Positions 1 through 7,926 of a stretch of 64,000 bases of DNA are shown one piece after another. The position numbers were made by a program, and so were the translations under genes. The notes under the pieces were generated by a model that was not told the DNA's origin, did no database searches, and saw only the letters and a program-made list of their open reading frames with translations. The first letter of the stretch is position 1, and every line of letters starts with the position of its first letter. The stretch is from JB111 sp052093225 (GTDB lineage Bacteria; Actinomycetota; Actinomycetes; Actinomycetales; Actinomycetaceae): NCBI GenBank assembly GCA_052093225.1, contig JBQDDG010000012.1, forward strand, positions 1 through 64,000, written 5' to 3'.

Positions 1-120
1 CCCGGCCCCCCGCCCCCGGGCCCCCGGGCCCCGCCGCCCGCACGCCCCCCCGCTCGGGCCTCCCCCCCCGGGGCCCGGCCCCCCCCGCCCCCCCCGGCGG
101 GCGACGGGCCCGCACCACCC
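1..120. other. C/G-only low-complexity left edge
   Basis: This stretch consists almost entirely of runs of C and G with very few A or T, unlike any other intergenic sequence in the window except the damaged block at 36394-36560. It sits directly upstream of the first gene, where a promoter or a RiPP precursor gene would be expected. It looks like a contig end with poor base calls rather than biology. Nothing else can be read from it. Confidence 0.6.
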
Positions 121-156
121 CACCCGTCCACGGACCCGGCGAAGCAGGTACCCGAC

Positions 157-1254
157 ATGACCGTCACCGTTCCCCAGCTCCGCGAGGAGCTCGAGCTCAT
201 CACCGGCATGGACGACATGCCGCTGATCTACGACCCCGCCACCGGCGTGTACCACCGCGTCAGCCGGAGCGGTCATGCCATCCTCCAACGCCTCGACGGC
301 TCGCACACGGCCGACGACCTCGCCGGCCTCGCGCAGGCCGCGGACGACGATGCGCGTGCGGCGTTCCGCAAGCAGCTCGACGAGTTCCTCGCCCACCTCG
401 AACGCTCCGGCCTGCTGGTCGGCTCCGAGCTGCCCGACGTGGGGGAGCGCGAGGGACGTGTCCGGACCTCCCGACTGATGCCGCGCGTCGTCATCACGCG
501 CGAGCTGCCACGGATCCTCGAACCGGTCGCGGCGCTGCTGCGCGGCGCTCCGCTCGGCGTCCTCGGTCCGGCGGCGGTCGTGCTCGCCGTCGTCGGGTTC
601 GGCGCGGGCGTGACCACGCTGGTGGCGCGGGGCGGGATGTGGGCGACGTTCGACCCGGCGCCCCTGCTCACGGCGATCGCCCTGCAGCTCACCCTCATCC
701 TCGCCCACGAGAGCTCCCACGCCCTGGTGGCGCAGGTGCTCGGCGTCCCCGTGCGCGGGCTCGGGTTCGCCGTGCTCTTCTGGTTCATGCCGGTGGCCTA
801 CGTGGACCGCACGGACGCCTACCGGCTGCGTGGCCGACGGGGGCGGGTGGCGATCGCCGTCGCGGGCATGACGACCGACGGGATCCTGTGCGGCGTCGTG
901 GCGGCGCTCGCATGGAACGCGAGCGGGTTCTGGTCCGACACCCTGCTCCTGCTGCTGACGTTCCAGATCATCGGCCTCGTCATCAACACGAACCCGCTGC
1001 TGCCGAGCGACGGCTTCTCCGCGCTCGAGGCCGCCACCGGGCTGGTCAACTTCCGGGCGCGCGCGTTCCTCTACCTCCGTTCGACGGTGACGCGCACCGA
1101 CCTGCCGTCCCACCTGCGGCGTCTCTCGTGGCGCCGGCGTGCGGGCTTCGTCGCCTACGCGGTGGTCGCGCTCGTCTACGTGCTCGCGGCGGCCTTCATG
1201 TTCGTCCGGCTGTTCGTCGGCATGACCGGCCACTTCATGGAGGTGTTCGGCTGA
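157..1254 (+). CDS. RiPP recognition element fused to M50-type zinc metalloprotease
   Basis: 365 aa. Residues 1-90 resemble a PqqD-like RiPP recognition element: a pattern of YDPATGVYHRVS, then LDGSHTADDLA, then a helix ending LERSGLL. From about residue 130 the protein is a multi-spanning membrane protein with the zinc site H184-E-S-S-H188 and a downstream NPLLPSDG motif whose Asp (about residue 285) is the usual third M50 ligand. The stop overlaps the next start by one base (TGATG), so it is co-translated with the LanB-type dehydratase. The likely role is leader-peptide binding and intramembrane or membrane-linked leader removal; this is inferred from context, as no substrate peptide is visible. 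Confidence 0.72.
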   Translation: MTVTVPQLREELELITGMDDMPLIYDPATGVYHRVSRSGHAILQRLDGSHTADDLAGLAQAADDDARAAFRKQLDEFLAHLERSGLLVGSELPDVGEREGRVRTSRLMPRVVITRELPRILEPVAALLRGAPLGVLGPAAVVLAVVGFGAGVTTLVARGGMWATFDPAPLLTAIALQLTLILAHESSHALVAQVLGVPVRGLGFAVLFWFMPVAYVDRTDAYRLRGRRGRVAIAVAGMTTDGILCGVVAALAWNASGFWSDTLLLLLTFQIIGLVINTNPLLPSDGFSALEAATGLVNFRARAFLYLRSTVTRTDLPSHLRRLSWRRRAGFVAYAVVALVYVLAAAFMFVRLFVGMTGHFMEVFG

Positions 1255-3815
1255 TGAGCACCCTCACCGAGCTCGTCGTCGACGGAGCCGCGCCCGCCCC
1301 CGACATCGCCGGGCCGCGCTTCGCGTTCCCCGTCATGGCCCGGGTGGCCGGTCTTCCCGGCGACGCCCTCGACCTCGCCTCCGAGGAGCTGCCCGGGCTC
1401 CTCGACGACGCCGCGCGCCAGGAGGCGGAGCTGACCGCCCTCGCCGGCCGCCTCGAGGACGCGTTGTTCCGCATCGTCCCTCGGGTCGAGGAGCCCCGCC
1501 TGCGCCGCAGGATCCTCGCGGGCAGGCGGGCGGTCCACAGGCTGGCTGACCTCCCGTGGGACGACGACGTGCGCGCCGAGGTACGGCGGCTGCTCGACGA
1601 GGACGAGTCGCGGGCCGTGACGGAGTACCGCGCGGGGCGCGACCGGATGGACCGCGTCACCGGGCTGCTGACGGAGCAGGTCGCCGCCGACCGGGAGCTC
1701 GCGCTCGACGTGCTGCACGACGCCGTGCGCCACCCCGGCATGCCGGAGGCGCTGGTCATGGCCGCACCCGACTGGGTCCGTCACAAGCGGCCCCACGAGC
1801 GGCGGCTCACCGCGGCGAAGGACGTGCGCACGCTCGTCGCCTACGTCTCCCGGGCGGCGGCGAAGACCAGTCCGTTCTCCGGCCTCACCACCGTGGGCCG
1901 GGCCGGCCGGCAGGGGCAGGGACGCGCCCTGAGCCGGACCACGGTCGAGCTCGGCTACCGCGCCCTCCAGGTTCTCGCGCGGGACGCGCGAACCGCCGGT
2001 CTCCTCACCTTTCGGCCGGCACCGGTCGTCCGGGACCGGGCGTCGTCGGACGGTGGCGACGGCCCCTCCGGGCGTCACGCAGCAGGACAGGCTGGCCGCA
2101 GCGGGCTCCTTCTCGCTTCCGAGCTCGTCGCCGCGGGCGGGGCGGTGTGGCGTGACGACCGGGTCGTCGAGACACTGCTCGACCACTCGTGGTTCGAGGC
2201 GCTCACCGGCGAGGCCGGGGCCGACGGGCCCCCGCTGCCCCTGGACACGGTGCTCGCCCGGGTCGGCGGCGCGGACCCGTTCGCCCGGGTCGTCCGGCTC
2301 CTCGACCAGGGGCATCTCGAGGTCGTGCCACCCTGGCGCCGCGACGAGGATCCGCTCGCCGTTCTCGGCCGCCTGCTCGGGGACGCCGACTCGCCGGTGG
2401 GCGGCGCGGTGCTGACGGGGCTCGCCGAGGCCGGTCGGCGTGCCGCCGGGACGAGCGGCCGGGAGCGCATCGAGGTGGCGGAGGAGGTCGACCGCTCCGC
2501 CGCCGCGGTGCTCGGGCGCGCCGCCGACGGCCGGCGTTCCGGGCTCGTCTACGAGGACCGGGAGACGGCTGTCGCCGTCGAGGACCCGATGACGTCGCCG
2601 CGGGTGCGGCGCGCGATGGAGGCCCTCGGCAGGCGGGCACGGCCCAGGATCTTCCGGTCCCACGTCTACGACCTGATGGTCGAGCAGTTCGTCGCCGAGT
2701 TCGGCGCGGGCGGGGTGTGCGACCGCCCGCTGGAGTTCTTCATGCGCCTGGCCGTGGAGCGGGACCAGGACACCCGGCTCCAGACGGCGCAGATGGCGGA
2801 CGTACGCGCCCGCAGCGAGCCCGGCGACCGCGCGTGGCTGCCCGTCGGTGCGACGAGCGCGCCCGCCCACCTCGGCGTGATGTGGCAGGAGGCCGAGGAG
2901 GCGCCCGGCGGGGGCCGTCGCGCGGGCTCCCGGGTGGTCGTCAACAACCTCGGGAGCGGGACCGGCTCGATCGTCGCGCGTTTCGCGGACCTGCTCGGTG
3001 CGGACTTCCGCGCCGAGCTGACGGCCGGCGTCCAGGCGCTGTGGGGGGACGTCCCGGCCCGCGAGCTGACCATCTGGAACGACTGCAACACCGCGCAGGC
3101 CGAGTGCTCGGGCGTCCTCCCGCCGCTCCTCCTGCCCAAGGAGCCCGGCGCGAGCGGCGGCCTGACGCTGGACCGCACCGTCCTCGTCCACGACGCGGAG
3201 AGCGACACGCTCAGCCTCACGGACCGCGGCGGCACGCCGTTCGGTCTGGCCTACCTCGGGCTCACCCCCAAGCACGCCCACCACGGGTACCTGCGCTACC
3301 TGGGCACGCTCGCCGACCCCTGGATCAACGGCTCGCCCGACTGCGACTACACCGGCACCAAGGTGTTCGACCTGCTGCCGATGTGCGGTCCGACGACCGT
3401 CCGACTGCCGCGGATCGAGGACGACGACCTGGTGGTCCGCCGCGAGTCCTGGCTCGTGCCCGTCGCCGACCTGCCCGGGGCCGACGGCGGTACCGACGAC
3501 GTGGCGCTGCTGAGGCAGGCGCACGCGTTCCGGCGGGCCCACGGCATCGGCGACGAGGTCTTCGTCCACCAGCTGGGCGGCTACCAGCACATGGTCGGCG
3601 GGCTGATGAAGCCGCACTGGGCCTCGCTCGTCTCCGCGACGTCGATACGGACGGTGGTCCGGTCCCTCGACCCGACGACGACGCACGTGCGGGTCGTCGA
3701 GGCGCTCCCGGGCCGTCGCGGCCACACGCAGCGCGACGCGGACGGGGTGCGGCGGGCGACCGAGCACGTCGTGCTCATGCACTGGGACCGCACCGGGGCG
3801 GGGGACACCCGATGA
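1254..3815 (+). CDS. LanB-type lantibiotic dehydratase, glutamylation part
   Basis: 853 aa from ATG 1254. The sequence matches the N-terminal (tRNA-Glu-dependent glutamylation) domain of class I lanthipeptide/thiopeptide dehydratases, which activates Ser/Thr of a precursor peptide. Recognisable segments include RPHERRLTAAKDVR with TSPFSGLTTVG, VVNNLGSGTGSIVARF, and FDLLPMCGPTTVRLPRI. The elimination domain is missing from this protein and is encoded by the next gene, as in thiopeptide-type split LanB systems. It overlaps the upstream protease stop by 1 nt and the downstream start by 4 nt (ATGA), giving a tightly coupled operon. A long antisense reading frame over the same DNA is a GC-bias shadow. 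Confidence 0.85.
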   Translation: MSTLTELVVDGAAPAPDIAGPRFAFPVMARVAGLPGDALDLASEELPGLLDDAARQEAELTALAGRLEDALFRIVPRVEEPRLRRRILAGRRAVHRLADLPWDDDVRAEVRRLLDEDESRAVTEYRAGRDRMDRVTGLLTEQVAADRELALDVLHDAVRHPGMPEALVMAAPDWVRHKRPHERRLTAAKDVRTLVAYVSRAAAKTSPFSGLTTVGRAGRQGQGRALSRTTVELGYRALQVLARDARTAGLLTFRPAPVVRDRASSDGGDGPSGRHAAGQAGRSGLLLASELVAAGGAVWRDDRVVETLLDHSWFEALTGEAGADGPPLPLDTVLARVGGADPFARVVRLLDQGHLEVVPPWRRDEDPLAVLGRLLGDADSPVGGAVLTGLAEAGRRAAGTSGRERIEVAEEVDRSAAAVLGRAADGRRSGLVYEDRETAVAVEDPMTSPRVRRAMEALGRRARPRIFRSHVYDLMVEQFVAEFGAGGVCDRPLEFFMRLAVERDQDTRLQTAQMADVRARSEPGDRAWLPVGATSAPAHLGVMWQEAEEAPGGGRRAGSRVVVNNLGSGTGSIVARFADLLGADFRAELTAGVQALWGDVPARELTIWNDCNTAQAECSGVLPPLLLPKEPGASGGLTLDRTVLVHDAESDTLSLTDRGGTPFGLAYLGLTPKHAHHGYLRYLGTLADPWINGSPDCDYTGTKVFDLLPMCGPTTVRLPRIEDDDLVVRRESWLVPVADLPGADGGTDDVALLRQAHAFRRAHGIGDEVFVHQLGGYQHMVGGLMKPHWASLVSATSIRTVVRSLDPTTTHVRVVEALPGRRGHTQRDADGVRRATEHVVLMHWDRTGAGDTR

Positions 3816-4726
3816 CCGGGGCGCGGGAGACCCGGGAGCGGCGGGCGCAGGCGCCGTCGTCGGACTGGTGGTTCGTCCGCGCCTACCCGGGCTCGTCGCG
3901 AGCGATGGACGACGCGGTCGCCGCCACCGTGCCGTGGCTCCGCGCGCGTGCGGAGGAGATCGGTGCCGAGCGGTGGTTCTTCATGCGCTACATGGACACG
4001 ACGGGGCACCACGTCCGGCTGCGCATCCAGGGCGCCCCCGACGCGCTCGACGCCGTCCACGCCCGGATCGCCGAGCTGCGCGACGTCGTCGGCTCGCTCC
4101 CTTCGCCGCCCGAGGAGGACCGCCGCCTGCTGCCCGGCGCGCAGCTCGGCGACCAGGACGGGTCGCGCGACGTGCGGGCCTCTGTCTACTCGCCCGAGCT
4201 ACGGAAGTACGGGGGACCGCGAGGGTTCGCCCTCGTCGTCGACGACTTCCACCGCGCGTCCCGCTGGTACGACGACCACCGGATCGGCGAGCTTCCCCAG
4301 GCCACCGGCAGGACCGCGCTTGCTGCGCGGCTGCAGGAGAGGCTCGTGCGGGCCGCACTCCCGGGGGCGACGGAGCAACAGGCGTTTTGGACGGACCACC
4401 GCCGCCAGTGGGGCCGCCAGCTCCGCATGCTGCTTCCCGGGCGCGAGTCCCTGGCGGCACCGCTTGCCCGGGTCCGCGACGTCGTCGAGGGGACGCCGTC
4501 GGACCCCCGGTCGGTCGCGGCGCTGGACGAACGGATCGGCGCGCTGACCACGGTCCTCGACCGGGCGGAGGACGACGCGCCGGCGGTCCCACGCCGCCGA
4601 CTTCTGCTCGAGCTCATGCACATGGAGATGAACCGATGGGGCCTCATGCCCGCGGAGGAGTGCCTCGTGGGACTGACGGTCGCGGCCGACACGGCCGGGG
4701 CGACGACCAGCACGACGGTGGCGTAG
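3812..4726 (+). CDS. Thiopeptide-type elimination domain protein (SpaB C-terminal-like)
   Basis: 304 aa from the ATG overlapping the dehydratase stop. The N-terminus DWWFVRAYPGS, followed by WFFMRYMDTTGHHVRLRIQ, is the hallmark of the stand-alone 'thiopeptide-type bacteriocin biosynthesis' domain that eliminates glutamate from glutamylated Ser/Thr to give Dha/Dhb. VYSPELRKYGG and the C-terminal LELMHMEMNRWG also fit the family. With the preceding gene it makes a complete split LanB pair. No LanC cyclase or YcaO protein is seen here, so the final product class cannot be fixed from this window. Confidence 0.82.
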   Translation: MTGARETRERRAQAPSSDWWFVRAYPGSSRAMDDAVAATVPWLRARAEEIGAERWFFMRYMDTTGHHVRLRIQGAPDALDAVHARIAELRDVVGSLPSPPEEDRRLLPGAQLGDQDGSRDVRASVYSPELRKYGGPRGFALVVDDFHRASRWYDDHRIGELPQATGRTALAARLQERLVRAALPGATEQQAFWTDHRRQWGRQLRMLLPGRESLAAPLARVRDVVEGTPSDPRSVAALDERIGALTTVLDRAEDDAPAVPRRRLLLELMHMEMNRWGLMPAEECLVGLTVAADTAGATTSTTVA

Positions 4727-4735
4727 GGAGAACAG

Positions 4736-5857
4736 ATGGTGGACACCATGACCCAGCAGGCCGTCGTCCTGGACGACGTGACGAAGAGGTACCCCGGCCG
4801 TGAGGCGCCCGCGGTCGACGGGGTGAGCATCGTCGTCGAGCAGGGGGAGATCCTCAGCCTCCTCGGCCCGAACGGGGCGGGGAAGTCGACGACCCTCGAG
4901 ATGCTCGTCGGGCTGCGTACGCCGACCTCCGGCACGGTGCGCGTCCTCGGTCTCGACCCGGTCCGGCAGCGCGACGACATCCGGGCCCGCGTCGCCGTGC
5001 AGCCCCAGCACGCCGCGGTCTTCGACCGCCAGACCGTGCGCGAGCTGCTGCGGTGCTGGGCCTCCTTCTACGTGGCCTCGCGGCCGCCGGAGGAGGTCAT
5101 CGACCGCCTCGGCCTCGGGGGGTCCGCCGACGTGCGGATCGCCAAGCTGTCGGGCGGCCAGCGGCAACGGGTCCTCGTCGGGCTCGCGCTCGTGTCCGAC
5201 CCCGAGCTGCTCGTGCTCGACGAGCCGAGCACCGGGATGGACCCCAACGCTCGCCAGGACCTCTGGGAGACCGTGGCCGACTACCGGTCCGGAGGCGGGA
5301 CGGTCATCCTGTCCACGCACCTCATGGAGGAGGCCGAGTCCGTGAGCGACCGGGTGGCGATCCTCGACCACGGGCGCCTGGCTGCCGCCGACACCGCCGA
5401 GGCCCTGGTCGACGCCTTCGCACCGGGCAGCGAGATCTCGGCGGTGGTGCCCGACGACGCGGAGCTCGCCGCACTCGCGATGCTGGGCCCCCAGGTACGG
5501 GAGCAGACCGACGCCCGCGGGGGGCGTGTGGTCACGCTCGTCACGTCGTCGTCGGACGCCGCGCTCAAGGAGCTGGCCGCCCTGGACGCCCGGCAGATCC
5601 GCGTCCGTGAGTCAGGGCTTGCGGGGGTCTTCCGCGCTCTGACCGGGCGCACGATCGACGGCGACGGCGACGACGACGGCGGGGGTGGCGGCGACGGCGA
5701 GAGCGAGGCGGGTGGCGGAGCCGGGACGACCACCGGCGGCGGAGCACGGACCAGTGGCGGTGCCGGAGCCGGGACGAACAGCGGTGGCGTACCGGGTGAC
5801 CGTCCGCCGCACGAGCGCGCGGTCGCGGACGCGGCGGCGGGACGGGGGAGCCGATGA
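4736..5857 (+). CDS. ABC transporter ATP-binding protein, RiPP exporter
   Basis: 373 aa; the start at 4736 is chosen because AGGGAG lies 5 nt upstream (an in-frame ATG follows four codons later). Walker A GPNGAGKST, signature LSGGQRQRV, Walker B LLVLDEPSTGMD and switch STHLMEEA are intact, giving a DrrA/CcmA-like cytoplasmic ATPase. After about residue 300 the chain ends in a Gly/Asp/Thr-rich disordered tail absent from ordinary family members. It lies 9 nt after the elimination protein and overlaps the permease by 4 nt, so export of, or immunity to, the modified peptide is the likely role. Confidence 0.85.
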   Translation: MVDTMTQQAVVLDDVTKRYPGREAPAVDGVSIVVEQGEILSLLGPNGAGKSTTLEMLVGLRTPTSGTVRVLGLDPVRQRDDIRARVAVQPQHAAVFDRQTVRELLRCWASFYVASRPPEEVIDRLGLGGSADVRIAKLSGGQRQRVLVGLALVSDPELLVLDEPSTGMDPNARQDLWETVADYRSGGGTVILSTHLMEEAESVSDRVAILDHGRLAAADTAEALVDAFAPGSEISAVVPDDAELAALAMLGPQVREQTDARGGRVVTLVTSSSDAALKELAALDARQIRVRESGLAGVFRALTGRTIDGDGDDDGGGGGDGESEAGGGAGTTTGGGARTSGGAGAGTNSGGVPGDRPPHERAVADAAAGRGSR

Positions 5858-6657
5858 GCACCACGACGCAGGACCCGGCCGCACGGGGTACGGCTCCGTC
5901 GAGCACGGCGACCCGGGAGCTCACACTGCTCCATGCCCGCGAGCTGGTGCGCGACACGCGCTACTTCTGGTTCGCGCTGTTCTTCCCCTTCTTCATGCTC
6001 GGCCTGTTCCTGCTCGTCAGCTCGCTGATGCCGGACGGGCCGGAGGCGCCGGACTTCACCCCCATCATCGTGCCGATCGCGATCTACCTCGCGGTCACGA
6101 GCACCGCGCTGACCGTGACGGCCGGCCCGCTCGCCGGCATGCGCGCGGCAGGCCTGCTCCGGTTGCTCGGCACGACGCCGGTCGGTCGTACCCGGCTGGT
6201 GCTCACGCACCTCGCGACCCGCGTCTGCATGGCCCTCGTGCAGCTCGTGGTGATCGTCGGCGTCGCCGTCGGGATCGGTGCCGTCGACGTCGGGCGCGTG
6301 CCGGCCCTGCTGGGGGTGAGCCTGCTGGGGATGGCGATGTTCCTCGGCATCGGATACTTCGTCGGCGGGCTGCTGGACTCGGCGGACATGGCGACCAACG
6401 TCGGGACCGGGATCCAGCTGGTCACGCTGTTCGTCAGCGGTCTCGCACTTCCGTTCGCTCTCATGCCCGACGCCGTCGCCGCCGTGCTCGAGGTCCTGCC
6501 GACGTCGTTCTTCGCCGACCTGCTGTCCTCCCAGATGTCCTCCGCCGAGCCGGTCCATCCCGCGTGGCTGTCCGTCTCGGTGGTGGCGCTGACGGCGGTC
6601 GTCGCGATCTGGATCGCCGTGCGGACCTTCAGGTGGGACCAGGGAGAGAACCGCTGA
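5854..6657 (+). CDS. ABC-2 type permease, RiPP exporter
   Basis: 267 aa, start overlapping the ATPase stop (ATGA). It shows about six membrane segments: the first near residues 40-60, a cluster from 75 to 190, and the last near 235-255. PLAGMRAAGLLRLLGTTP is the ABC-2 coupling region, and a C-terminal FRWDQGE follows the last helix. It forms the membrane half of the exporter with the ATPase. The 3' end of the gene is copied after the N gap (6781 on), an assembly artefact and not a second gene. Confidence 0.82.
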   Translation: MSTTTQDPAARGTAPSSTATRELTLLHARELVRDTRYFWFALFFPFFMLGLFLLVSSLMPDGPEAPDFTPIIVPIAIYLAVTSTALTVTAGPLAGMRAAGLLRLLGTTPVGRTRLVLTHLATRVCMALVQLVVIVGVAVGIGAVDVGRVPALLGVSLLGMAMFLGIGYFVGGLLDSADMATNVGTGIQLVTLFVSGLALPFALMPDAVAAVLEVLPTSFFADLLSSQMSSAEPVHPAWLSVSVVALTAVVAIWIAVRTFRWDQGENR

Positions 6658-6835
6658 CCCCGAGGCACCTGCACGTCACCNNNNNNNNNNNNNNNNNNNN
6701 NNNNNNNNNNNNNNNNNNNNNNNNNNNNNNNNNNNNNNNNNNNNNNNNNNNNNNNNNNNNNNNNNNNNNNNNNNNNNNNNCCTTCAGGTGGGACCAGGGA
6801 GAGAACCGCTGACCCCGAGGCACCTGCACGTCACC
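6626..6835. other. 100-N assembly gap flanked by identical 55-bp ends
   Basis: Bases 6626-6680 and 6781-6835 are identical over 55 nt and flank exactly 100 N (6681-6780). An overlap of this size equals a common assembler k-mer, so the two contigs probably overlap and the gap is nominal. The contigs break inside the first unit of a 27-bp tandem repeat, which suggests the true array may be longer than shown. Confidence 0.85.
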
Positions 6836-6901
6836 TGCACCGACGATCACGTACACGTCACCCGCACCGACGACCACGTACACGTCACCCGCACCAACGA
6901 C
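6821..6901. repeat. 27-bp tandem repeat, three copies
   Basis: Units at 6821-6847, 6848-6874 and 6875-6901, each of the form CACNT-CACGTCACC-GCACC-ACGA. Units 2 and 3 differ by a single base; unit 1 is more diverged. The array fills the space between the ABC permease and the next gene, ending just before its Shine-Dalgarno. It also explains the contig break immediately to the left. Confidence 0.85.
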
Positions 6902-6915
6902 ACGGAGGTTGACCG

Positions 6916-7296
6916 ATGACTCAGCAGACGATGGCCCACCGGGGCTCGAACGACCAGACCAGGCGACTGATCTATCTCGGGCCGGTGCTCGGGGTCGTGG
7001 CGGCGGCGACCCTCGTCGTCCTCGGCGTGGTGCCGTCGGGCGACGACGGGGGCGGCCTGTTCGGGTTGATCCCCGCGTTCATCGCCCCGTTCATGCTGGC
7101 GCTGGCCGTGGGGAACCCTCCGAAGGAGCATCCGGCGCGGCACGTGCTGCTCGCCTCGGTGCCCCTGGCGTTCGGGCTCGTCACGATCACGGTCGTGCTC
7201 GGGAGCTTCCTCGTGGACTCGCTCGCGTGGTGGATCGGCGGCGCGATCGTCAGTGCGGTGCCCTTCGTGGCCGCCGGGCTCGCCGCCCGCCGCTGA
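6916..7296 (+). CDS. Small hydrophobic membrane protein at the end of the RiPP cluster
   Basis: 126 aa, ATG 8 nt after GGAGG. Four predicted membrane segments, near residues 18-37, 48-66, 80-100 and 104-122. I do not recognise a family. It could be an immunity or accessory membrane protein of the RiPP cluster, since it is co-directional with the exporter, but the 27-bp repeats separate them and there is no motif to support a role. Confidence 0.6.
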   Translation: MTQQTMAHRGSNDQTRRLIYLGPVLGVVAAATLVVLGVVPSGDDGGGLFGLIPAFIAPFMLALAVGNPPKEHPARHVLLASVPLAFGLVTITVVLGSFLVDSLAWWIGGAIVSAVPFVAAGLAARR

Positions 7297-7385
7297 GCCT
7301 GGGTCCGCCAGGGGCGCAGGTCCCTCGCGGGCGTGCGCGTCGTCGTCGATGATCGTGGGACGGACACGATCGAGGAGGAGACAGC

Positions 7386-7826
7386 ATGCGGATCGTCATC
7401 GGAGCGCCGGGCAACGGAGCGGCGCTCAAGGACGCGCTGAGGGAACAGCTCGAGGCCGACGAGCGGGTGACCGAGGTCGTCGACCTCTCGGAGCCGGACG
7501 TCACCTACCCGGCGGTGTCGTTCGCGGCGGCGCGCGAGGTGGCCGAGGGCCGGGCGGACCGCGGGATCCTCGTGTGCGGGACCGGCGTAGGCACGGCGAT
7601 CGCGGCGAGCAAGGTGCCCGGCGTCCGCGCCGCCACCGCCCACGACCTGGTGACCGTGCGTGGCTCCGTCGAGAACTATGACGCCCAGATCCTGTGCATG
7701 GGGCAGAACGTCATCGCGCCCGCCGCAGCCCGTGCGCTCGTCGACCTCTGGTTCGACCTGCGCCACGACCCCGCGAGCAGCTATGCGCCGAAGCTCGAGG
7801 AGATCGCGGCGTTCGAGGCGCGGTAG
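7386..7826 (+). CDS. RpiB/LacAB-family sugar-phosphate isomerase
   Basis: 146 aa with GAGGAGG upstream. The middle of the protein, CGTGVGTAIAASKVPGVRAA, is the RpiB/LacA/LacB active-site segment carrying the Cys that acts as general base, and CMGQNVI follows as in the family. The usual N-terminal (D/S)HAG substrate-binding segment is replaced by GAPGNGAALK, so ribose 5-phosphate isomerase activity should not be assumed. Tetrose-phosphate isomerases of this family (e.g. D-erythrulose 4-phosphate) are an alternative. It stands alone, with no sugar operon around it. Confidence 0.78.
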   Translation: MRIVIGAPGNGAALKDALREQLEADERVTEVVDLSEPDVTYPAVSFAAAREVAEGRADRGILVCGTGVGTAIAASKVPGVRAATAHDLVTVRGSVENYDAQILCMGQNVIAPAAARALVDLWFDLRHDPASSYAPKLEEIAAFEAR

Positions 7827-7926
7827 AGCGGTCGGAGGCCGGGCCGCGGCTGCCGGGCCGCGGACCCCGGGCCGCGGAGGCCGGGACACTGAGGCCGGGC
7901 CGCGGCCTCCGGGACCGCGCCGGTGG
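7827..7926. repeat. GCCGGGCCGCGG-type short repeats between convergent genes
   Basis: The 100-nt convergent spacer contains four imperfect copies of GGCCGGGCCGCGG spaced irregularly. They are self-complementary and could act as a bidirectional terminator. No other signal is seen. Confidence 0.4.

Noticed and set aside
1176..3782. 868-residue open frame antisense to the LanB gene
   Set aside because: Third-position GC bias leaves long antisense frames; the translation is Arg/Gly/Val/Asp-rich with no domain, while the sense strand has clear LanB motifs.
6781..6812. Second copy of the ABC permease C-terminus after the N gap
   Set aside because: It is part of the 55-bp contig overlap, not a duplicated gene.
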